Shown piece after piece: positions 1 to 5,555 of a stretch of 6,089 nucleotides of DNA (positions are counted from its first letter, which is position 1; each line of letters starts with the position of its first letter). Under the pieces are notes generated by a model. It saw only the letters and a program-made list of their open reading frames with translations. It was not told where the DNA came from and did not search any database. Position numbers and translations under genes: made by a program. Source of the stretch: Clostridiaceae bacterium (lineage in GTDB: Bacteria > Bacillota > Clostridia > Oscillospirales > Acutalibacteraceae); contig CAJGDQ010000063.1 in assembly GCA_904502215.1 (NCBI GenBank), forward strand, positions 1 through 6,089. The letters are read 5' to 3'.

Positions 1-135
1 GCAATTATCGGGCGAGCCATCATCAACCAAGATAATCTCAAGGTTTTTATAGGTCTGATTAATTATTGAATTGACGCATTTTTCAAGATAAAGTTCAACG
101 TTATAAACGGGAACGATAATGGAAATTTTTTTCAT
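1..135 (-). CDS. GT2-family glycosyltransferase, C-terminus cut by window edge
   Basis: The first 45 residues of a GT-A fold glycosyltransferase (PF00535) that runs off the left edge. The start reads MKKISIIVPVYNVELYLEKC, the classic first strand and helix of the family. It continues with SIINQTYKNLEIILVDDGSPDN, which ends in the DDGSxDN nucleotide-binding motif. A GGAG site at 143-146 stands 7 nt before the ATG, within the 14-nt gap after the EpsG-like gene. The length, DxD motif, acceptor region and any C-terminal domain are outside the window. It most likely adds another sugar of the same repeat unit or a side branch. It is a different gene from the complete GT2 in this window: the aligned first 45 residues match the family pattern but differ at many positions. 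Confidence 0.92.
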   Translation of the reverse strand, partial: MKKISIIVPVYNVELYLEKCVNSIINQTYKNLEIILVDDGSPDNC

Positions 136-149
136 TCTTAAACTCCAAA

Positions 150-1256
150 TCAATAATAATGAATATTTAATATTTCGCTGACATATTCAAGGCCCTTCCA
201 AGCGACCTCCATTTGATAATAAAAATAGAAAGTATAAAATCCAATGCAAAGCATCGTTACAATTTTATATTTATCCCACTTAAAGCAATGCTTAATTAAC
301 CAAGGCAATAAATAGAGATTATACACACTAAAGAAAATAGGCATACGACCAACTAATATACCACTGGTAAATGTTGAAGCAAGATAAAAACAAGCATTAA
401 CAACACTCATATTTGCAGCTAGGATTATAGCATCATCCGCCTCATCTTCAACAATTTTTCTTTCAACTGCAATAATGATAACCGGAACCAAAGCCACCAA
501 AAGTCTCAAAACATTAGAACCTGTATCAGCGGCTAATCCCGCCGAATAATCCTTATCAAGAGCATCATTAAGAACATCGAAAACATTTTCCGAGAAAATA
601 GTTCCAATAATAGTCAAAACAACAAACAGAAACAGTCTTTTATCCCAAAGCTTTTTAACGCTTATAAATAAGCAAACCGGAATCATAAAAATTGCAGCAT
701 TATGAATAAATGAAAGAGCATATGCTAAGATAGCATATTTCACCTTTTTGCCTTCTAAAAGCCAATCAGAAAAAGCGAAGAGAATGCATACAACCAAAAA
801 TTGCCTTGTTCCGTTAATTAGCCAGGTAAATGTTGCTGAAGCAACAAACAAAAAAGCAGTGAAAGGAAAATTTTCCGAGCGTTTATAATAAACCCTTAAA
901 AGACAACCAAGGCTTATAACACATAAAAATGTCAGCCAAAAATAATGGTTGTCCGAAATTAAGTTTTTAAAAAGCGCTTGTATTACATAAAAAAATTTAC
1001 CTGTATTTTGTTCTGCAATATATTGTGGTATTTGAGACCAATTATCAGGTGTTGCATAAAAAGAATCTATATAAGTTGCGGTATCTTTAACATAATCCCT
1101 AAGCGAACAAAAGAATGCAATATAAGCGAAAGTTAAAAAAGCATACGAAAATCTAGTTTTATTTGCAACATTTTGTTTATATCTTAACTTATTATCACTA
1201 AGACTTAAAAAAGCAAACAGTGCAGTTGCGGCCATCATCGACCAATAAATAGGCAT
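150..1256 (-). CDS. EpsG/Wzy-like polysaccharide polymerase (multi-spanning membrane protein)
   Basis: A 368-residue, strongly hydrophobic protein with about 10-11 predicted membrane segments by eye, for example near 3-19, 38-52, 104-124, 130-147, 151-167, 172-200, 207-222, 248-265, 276-296, 302-322 and 332-350. Its pattern fits the EpsG family (PF14897): LRDYVKDTATY (52-62) before the first large loop, INGTRQFL (147-154) opening a helix, and SFIHNAAIF with His185. EpsG-family proteins sit in exopolysaccharide clusters where a Wzy polymerase is expected, joining repeat units on the outer membrane face. That role is inferred from family and context, and few members are biochemically tested. 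The ATG has AGGAG 9 nt upstream, inside the end of the GT2 gene. It is not a Wzx flippase judging by these motifs. Confidence 0.87.
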   Translation of the reverse strand: MPIYWSMMAATALFAFLSLSDNKLRYKQNVANKTRFSYAFLTFAYIAFFCSLRDYVKDTATYIDSFYATPDNWSQIPQYIAEQNTGKFFYVIQALFKNLISDNHYFWLTFLCVISLGCLLRVYYKRSENFPFTAFLFVASATFTWLINGTRQFLVVCILFAFSDWLLEGKKVKYAILAYALSFIHNAAIFMIPVCLFISVKKLWDKRLFLFVVLTIIGTIFSENVFDVLNDALDKDYSAGLAADTGSNVLRLLVALVPVIIIAVERKIVEDEADDAIILAANMSVVNACFYLASTFTSGILVGRMPIFFSVYNLYLLPWLIKHCFKWDKYKIVTMLCIGFYTFYFYYQMEVAWKGLEYVSEILNIHYY

Positions 1257-1257
1257 A

Positions 1258-2067
1258 CTAATTTTCTCCTGAATTTTTTCTACGGTGTAAAATTTTATAA
1301 ATAAAGCTAGGTGTTAAACCTAAAATAATAGGTTTTAAACAATAAATATAGTTTTGAATCGGCAAACCAAAATGTTTGATTGCATAATGTTTTACATAAG
1401 CTTCATTAAGACGGTATCTAAACTTTCTTCTAGCTTGAGCATTGCGGTCATCACGCATTTTATATAAAGGCTTTTCAATATTCATACCGATATAGCCTTT
1501 TTGATACATTTTAATCCAAAGGTGATAATCTTCAACTCTAAGCAGCTTTTTATCAACTGAATAACCGCCAACAGCATCATAAGCTTCCTTTTTAACCATA
1601 CAAGCAGCATGGCAAAACTGAGTTGATTTAACAAAATCTCGTTTTTGAGGAGAAACTTTAACGCTTGTTCTTCCCCAAACTCCTTCTTCATCAAAAAGCT
1701 CCATTGGAGAGCTAACAATAGAAATTTCGGGATTTACTTCAAATAGCTTTAACTCCTCGCTAAAGCGCTCGGGATAGGAAATATCATCCCCGTCCATACG
1801 GGCAATATAAAAACCTTTTGCCTCTTTTAAACATTTATTGAGGGTGAAGTTAAGACCCATATTCTTATCATTTTTCAGCAAACGGATTTTATCGGGAAAT
1901 CCATTCACATAATTTTGGGCAACTTCAAGAGTGTTATCAGAAGAACCATCATCGCACATAATAATTTCCCAATTTTCATAAGTTTGAGCGATTATCGAAT
2001 CAAGCGCTTCAGCAAGAGTATTGCCACAATTATAAATTCCCATTATAACACTTATCAATTTACTCAT
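1258..2067 (-). CDS. GT2-family glycosyltransferase
   Basis: A 269-residue GT-A fold inverting glycosyltransferase (PF00535). It opens with SVIMGIYNCGNTLAEALDSI (6-25), followed by the nucleotide-binding MCDDGSSDNT (37-46), the metal-binding DxD region ARMDGDD (89-95) and the ED pair at 179-180 in RVEDYHLW, which normally supplies the catalytic base. All key acids are present, so it should be active. The basic C-terminal tail (about 205-269) has a weakly hydrophobic stretch that may hold it at the membrane. It is expected to add one sugar to the lipid-linked repeat unit; the donor is unknown. The ATG overlaps the end of the GT4 gene by 8 nt and has GAGGA 9 nt upstream. The TAG stop is separated from the EpsG-like gene by one base. 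Confidence 0.94.
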   Translation of the reverse strand: MSKLISVIMGIYNCGNTLAEALDSIIAQTYENWEIIMCDDGSSDNTLEVAQNYVNGFPDKIRLLKNDKNMGLNFTLNKCLKEAKGFYIARMDGDDISYPERFSEELKLFEVNPEISIVSSPMELFDEEGVWGRTSVKVSPQKRDFVKSTQFCHAACMVKKEAYDAVGGYSVDKKLLRVEDYHLWIKMYQKGYIGMNIEKPLYKMRDDRNAQARRKFRYRLNEAYVKHYAIKHFGLPIQNYIYCLKPIILGLTPSFIYKILHRRKNSGEN

Positions 2068-3178
2068 TAACCAAAATCCTCATAAATTCTTTGTTAACAT
2101 TTTCGGCAATAAAAGGTTTAACAGCTTCTTTTGCGTTTTCAGAAAAATCATCTCTTAATTTTTTATCCTTATACAACAACTTGATTTTTTGTGAAAAAGC
2201 ATAACTATCATCAGCTTTTACCATAAAACCTGTCTTATTTTCAAAAACCAGTTCCCTATGACCCCTATTATCCGAAGCGATAACAGGCTTACCCGAAACC
2301 ATAGCCTCCATTATGTTAAGAGGTAATCCCTCACGAAAACTAGCAGAAAGAACCAAATCACAAGAATTAGTAAAATACTCCAAATCAGTTCTATAACCTA
2401 AAAGTTTAACCCTATCTTCAAGACCTAAAGAAACAATTTGCTGTTTTAAACCTGCCTCACATGGACCATTTCCGGCAATAAGCAAAAGCAACTCAGGTAT
2501 TTCCTGTTTTAACATAGAAACTGTTTCAATAACGGTTTTTTGATTTTTATTATTATTAAGTTCACCAGTGCAAAGTAAGACGAACTTATCTTGAAAATCG
2601 TTTTGTTTTTTAAAAGCTTCAATATCCTCTTTGGTTAAGGCTGTATATTTTTGTGCATTAACTCCAACACCGTGAATATATTCTACTTGAGTTTTAAATT
2701 TGGATTTTGCTAAAACAAAATCTTCCTTTGTAATAGTAACAACGGTATCGCAAAGCTTAGCCATAACCTTTTCGATAGGATAATATATCAACCAGTTTTT
2801 CTTTGGAGCTCCCTTATAGAAATGAAAACCATGAGCAATATAAATAACCTTTGTTCCCTGTTTCCTGCTTTTTCTTGCAGCAAGCCTTGTTAAAATACCT
2901 CCAACAGGAGTGTTGCAAATGATAAAATCAAATTTTTCTTTTTTCAAAAGTGCCGAAAGCTGCTTATAAGCCTTTAAGTTCTTAAAATCAAAAGGAGAAC
3001 GGCGAAAATCAACAGGATGAAATTTATCAGCGTATTTAAGCGTTAACCCATTCTTCTCCGAAAGATTATCTCTAGCAGCAATATGTATTTCATTTCCCTT
3101 ATCTTTTAATACCTTTATATGTGGTAAATGAAACTGGCAAATATGACTTAATACCGTTGCGGTATAAAGAATTTTCAC
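2060..3178 (-). CDS. GT4-family glycosyltransferase (GTG start)
   Basis: A 372-residue GT-B fold retaining glycosyltransferase of family GT4. The N-terminal acceptor domain (about 1-180) carries AHGFHFYKGAPKKNW, a run I associate with GT4 enzymes of Bacillota exopolysaccharide clusters. The C-terminal nucleotide-sugar domain (PF00534) has LLCTGELNNNKNQ, LLLIAGNGP and the E-x7-E pair Glu283 and Glu291 in SFREGLPLNIMEAM, which contacts the donor sugar nucleotide. It would add one sugar to the undecaprenyl-linked repeat unit in the cytoplasm; donor and linkage cannot be read. The start codon is GTG, overlapping the TGA of the dehydrogenase gene as GTGA, with a strong GGAGG 8 nt upstream. The 3' end overlaps the following GT2 gene by 8 nt. 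Confidence 0.93.
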   Translation of the reverse strand: MKILYTATVLSHICQFHLPHIKVLKDKGNEIHIAARDNLSEKNGLTLKYADKFHPVDFRRSPFDFKNLKAYKQLSALLKKEKFDFIICNTPVGGILTRLAARKSRKQGTKVIYIAHGFHFYKGAPKKNWLIYYPIEKVMAKLCDTVVTITKEDFVLAKSKFKTQVEYIHGVGVNAQKYTALTKEDIEAFKKQNDFQDKFVLLCTGELNNNKNQKTVIETVSMLKQEIPELLLLIAGNGPCEAGLKQQIVSLGLEDRVKLLGYRTDLEYFTNSCDLVLSASFREGLPLNIMEAMVSGKPVIASDNRGHRELVFENKTGFMVKADDSYAFSQKIKLLYKDKKLRDDFSENAKEAVKPFIAENVNKEFMRILVNE

Positions 3179-4077
3179 TTAGAATACCTCCAAAGGTTAT
3201 TAAGAATTAATTCGTATAATCTAAGTTTATTACCATCACCAATAAAGCTGTTATGCGGGGTGATAATAACATTTTGCATATCCCAAAGCGGAGAGCTACT
3301 GTTCAACGGTTCTTCTTCGAAAACATCCAGCACAGCGCCAAACAGCTTATTTTCAAGTGCATTTATTAAAGCATTGGTTTCAACAACTGCACCTCTAGAA
3401 ATATTAACAAGCACCGAAGCATCTTTGAATTTTGAAAAGGCTTTTTCATCTATAAGATGACGGGTTTTATCGGATAAAGGTAATGTTAGAACCACAATAT
3501 CAGCCATCGGTAATACTGAATACAGTTCATCTATATGATAAATTTTATTGAAATTTGGATTGTAGCAAGTATTTATATCGCAGCCTATAATCTTAGTTCC
3601 AAAGGCTTTAAAACGCATAGCGCATTCGTTTCCAACACTACCGCATCCAACAATTAAAACCGTTTTTCCGAAAAGTTCAGGTAATTTGCGATGCTTTTCC
3701 CAATTGTGCTCGTTTTGATTTTTATTAAAAAATTGCATTTGCTTATAAAGGCTTAATACACCGCAAACAGCATATTCAGCCATTGGAACACTATAAACAC
3801 CACGTGCATTATATATTGCAATTCCCTTTTCTTCAACATATTCCATTGGAACACGGTCAAACCCTGCGCTTGTTAACTGAATATATTTTAAGTTTATAAA
3901 CTTTTCAATCGGGTGGTGAAGAAAAAGTCCATTGCAAATGATTCCTTCTATTTGCTCGGGTGCCGTAGGAAGCTCATCCTTTTCATTTTGAAGAAATATA
4001 ACATTATTGCCCATCTTCTCTAGTTCTAATAAGATATCCTTAGAAGAACCGATGGCGCCTGTTACCAATAAATTCAT
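3175..4077 (-). CDS. D-isomer-specific 2-hydroxyacid dehydrogenase
   Basis: A 300-residue NAD-dependent oxidoreductase of the D-2-hydroxyacid dehydrogenase family (PF00389/PF02826), slightly short for the family. Residues 1-95 form the flavodoxin-like substrate domain with the SAGFDRVP loop (70-77). The Rossmann domain follows, with VGCGSVG (143-149) as the GxGxxG dinucleotide loop. Asp167 at the end of the second strand favours NAD(H) over NADP(H). The catalytic set is intact: Arg228 in ISRGAVV, Glu256 in DVFEEEP and His275 in TPHN. The family reversibly reduces 2-keto acids to D-2-hydroxy acids (lactate, glycerate, 3-phosphoglycerate, hydroxyisocaproate and others). I cannot tell which substrate applies here. 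The gene lies 4 nt after the aldolase gene and overlaps the next gene by 4 nt. The purine-rich GAAGAG before its ATG is a weak ribosome site, so expression may depend on coupling to the aldolase gene. Confidence 0.92.
   Translation of the reverse strand: MNLLVTGAIGSSKDILLELEKMGNNVIFLQNEKDELPTAPEQIEGIICNGLFLHHPIEKFINLKYIQLTSAGFDRVPMEYVEEKGIAIYNARGVYSVPMAEYAVCGVLSLYKQMQFFNKNQNEHNWEKHRKLPELFGKTVLIVGCGSVGNECAMRFKAFGTKIIGCDINTCYNPNFNKIYHIDELYSVLPMADIVVLTLPLSDKTRHLIDEKAFSKFKDASVLVNISRGAVVETNALINALENKLFGAVLDVFEEEPLNSSSPLWDMQNVIITPHNSFIGDGNKLRLYELILNNLWRYSK
3187..3191 (-). promoter_or_regulatory. Strong ribosome binding site for the GTG-started GT4 gene
   Basis: GGAGG on the minus strand sits 8 nt before the GTG at 3178, inside the last codons of the dehydrogenase gene. 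It supports a GTG start, and the GTGA overlap points to translational coupling by terminating ribosomes. Confidence 0.78.
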
Positions 4078-4081
4078 AAAA

Positions 4082-4915
4082 TCACTCTTCGCAAATTTGA
4101 TTTATAATTTCAACAACTATTTCACGGTTTTCTTTAAAAAATTCTTCCGCCTTAGAAAGACATAAGTTTTCATAGTTTCTAATTTGCTTAACACCAATCT
4201 TAAAAACACGGGCAATTTCATCTAAGTTTTTACATTTCTCGGCATTGCAAAAAGAACGAGAAAGAATAACGCTTGTTGAGCCTAAACGAAGATGTTCAGG
4301 AATAATATTATCACTAGGTAAATCACCTTTACCAAGCGAAGCAATACCGCCAAAACCATAAGGTAAATTTTTCTCTTTAAATTTTTCAATAAGCTTTTCA
4401 ACAGTTCCGTTAATTAACGGAACAAACAAAAATTTTAAGCCATAGGATAAGCTCAAATCATTAAGTCCAATATAAACCTCATCAATTCCTTCAACATTTA
4501 AGATTTCATCGATATTTTCAACCGCTTCTTTAGATTCGAACAAAAGCATGGTTTTAGCACGACCGGAAACGGCAGTGATAAATCGTTTAACCTCATCAGC
4601 CGTTTTGAAGTAAGGCAACATAACAATATCGGCGCCGTTATTAATAACTAAATCAACTTCTTCTTCGGTTGAAATAAAAGAATCAGTTTTATCGTGAATT
4701 GGATTAATACGTGCTACAATCTCAGCCTTAGATAAAACACTCTTTATATTTTTAATATCGTTAGCTGTATGATGATTTTGCACGGTATCCATGCCGCCTT
4801 GTCGCAAATCTTTACCGATATATTCCAAATCAACAAAAACACGGTCTATTCCCGAATTTTCAGCGATTTTGGCAACCTGTGAATTGTTGGTTATATACAT
4901 TAATTTTAATGCCAT
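4082..4915 (-). CDS. HpcH/HpaI aldolase / citrate lyase family protein
   Basis: A 277-residue TIM-barrel protein of the HpcH/HpaI-CitE superfamily (PF03328), which makes or breaks C-C bonds next to a pyruvate, oxaloacetate or acyl-CoA group using a divalent metal. Visible landmarks are FVDLE (27-31) ending the first barrel strand, ARINP (68-72) with the probable substrate-binding Arg69, GADIVMLPYFKT (94-105), LLFES with the likely metal ligand Glu127, and YIGLNDLSLSYG with the likely metal ligand Asp153. The residue after DLE is Tyr32, where CitE-type enzymes have Asp and HpaI-type aldolases have His, so the substrate cannot be carried over from either. The ATG has AAGGA 9 nt upstream and lies 12 nt after the preceding stop; a second ATG at codon 6 is a weaker candidate. 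It ends 4 nt before the dehydrogenase, and the pairing suggests a shared small-acid pathway. The reaction is not determinable from sequence. Confidence 0.87.
   Translation of the reverse strand: MALKLMYITNNSQVAKIAENSGIDRVFVDLEYIGKDLRQGGMDTVQNHHTANDIKNIKSVLSKAEIVARINPIHDKTDSFISTEEEVDLVINNGADIVMLPYFKTADEVKRFITAVSGRAKTMLLFESKEAVENIDEILNVEGIDEVYIGLNDLSLSYGLKFLFVPLINGTVEKLIEKFKEKNLPYGFGGIASLGKGDLPSDNIIPEHLRLGSTSVILSRSFCNAEKCKNLDEIARVFKIGVKQIRNYENLCLSKAEEFFKENREIVVEIINQICEE
4404..4423. repeat. Perfect 20-bp palindrome inside the aldolase gene
   Basis: The sequence GTTCCGTTAATTAACGGAAC equals its own reverse complement over all 20 bases. The flanking A/A pair breaks the symmetry. It lies in frame over Val165 to Thr171 (VPLINGT) of the aldolase. 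In RNA it could fold as an 8-bp stem with an AAUU loop. No run of U follows on either strand, so it does not look like a terminator. Whether it has any function is unknown. Confidence 0.6.
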
Positions 4916-4927
4916 AAATTTTCATCC

Positions 4928-5551
4928 TTACTGAGTAATTGTTTCTTTCTCCTCCTGAGAAACAACCGTTTTTCCAATATTTTCATTATCGGAATTTTTA
5001 AGCACCTTAAAGAAAGTTAAGAAAAATATTTTCAAATCTAAAATTAGTGACATATTATCCACATACCAAACATTAAGTTCAATTCTGTGGTTCCATTCAA
5101 CAGCTTTTCGGCCGTTAACCTGAGCCCAACCGGTAATTCCTGGACGCACTTCAAACATCCTAAGTTGTTCATCACTATATTCCTTAATAGGCCAGGGATG
5201 ATATGTAAGCGGTGGTCTCGGTCCTATAAAACTCATATCGCCTTTTAAAACATTAACAGCCTGCGGCAATTCATCAAGACTTGTTTTACGAAGTATGTTT
5301 CCCACCTTGGTAATCCTTGTATCCTTATTATCGGAATAAACACCGCCCTTTTCGGCACCAACACACATTGAACGAAATTTATAAAGATTAAAGACCCTAC
5401 CATTTAGTCCTAAACGCTGTTGCTTAAAGATTACAGGTCCTTCAGAGTCGATTTTTACAGCTAAAGCAACCAGTAGGAAAATTGGCCACAAAAGCAAAAG
5501 AATAAGAAGGGCTAACACGATATCAAAAGTTCTCTTAAAAAACTTATACAT
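4928..5551 (-). CDS. Second initiating sugar transferase (short PglC-like phosphoglycosyl transferase)
   Basis: A complete 207-residue monotopic phosphoglycosyl transferase (PF02397), the usual size of the short PglC-like form. It has one hydrophobic re-entrant segment (about 9-32), then KIDSEGPVIFKQQRLG (33-48), KFRSM (58-62), SLDELPQ with the catalytic pair Asp93-Glu94, GPRP (110-113) and RPGITGWAQVNGR (136-148). The expected reaction is transfer of a sugar 1-phosphate from a UDP-sugar to undecaprenyl phosphate on the cytoplasmic side. I chose the ATG at 5551 because AAAGGA lies 8 nt upstream and the protein then begins MYKFFKRTFD, as family members do. An in-frame ATG at 5623 would add 24 charged residues and overlap the previous gene by 68 nt. 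One oddity is Trp22-Pro23, where the family usually has Ser-Pro at the helix break. It directly follows another enzyme of the same family but differs from it in the loop after KFRSM and in the GPRP-to-PG(I/L)TG segment. Confidence 0.93.
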   Translation of the reverse strand: MYKFFKRTFDIVLALLILLLLWPIFLLVALAVKIDSEGPVIFKQQRLGLNGRVFNLYKFRSMCVGAEKGGVYSDNKDTRITKVGNILRKTSLDELPQAVNVLKGDMSFIGPRPPLTYHPWPIKEYSDEQLRMFEVRPGITGWAQVNGRKAVEWNHRIELNVWYVDNMSLILDLKIFFLTFFKVLKNSDNENIGKTVVSQEEKETITQ

Positions 5552-5555
5552 TCTC

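Noticed and set aside
124..135. Run of seven A after the ATG of the partial GT2 gene as a frameshift or slippage site
   Set aside because: The reading frame directly after it gives a perfect GT2 N-terminus, and KK after the initiator Met is common in AT-rich genomes.
808..820. 13-base match between 808-820 and 4404-4416 (GTTCCGTTAATTA)
   Set aside because: Both copies encode the same short peptide LINGT in unrelated proteins, and the shared run is short; chance is the simplest explanation.
1482..1718. Minus-strand open frame of 78 codons in another frame of the GT2 gene
   Set aside because: It overlaps the conserved core of the GT2 enzyme and looks like a frame shadow.
3260..3460. Plus-strand open frame of 66 codons
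   Set aside because: It lies antisense to the well-supported dehydrogenase gene and its product has no recognisable features.
4404..4423. The palindrome as a rho-independent terminator
   Set aside because: The stem is AT-containing and no U-run follows on either strand; it is also in the middle of an intact gene.
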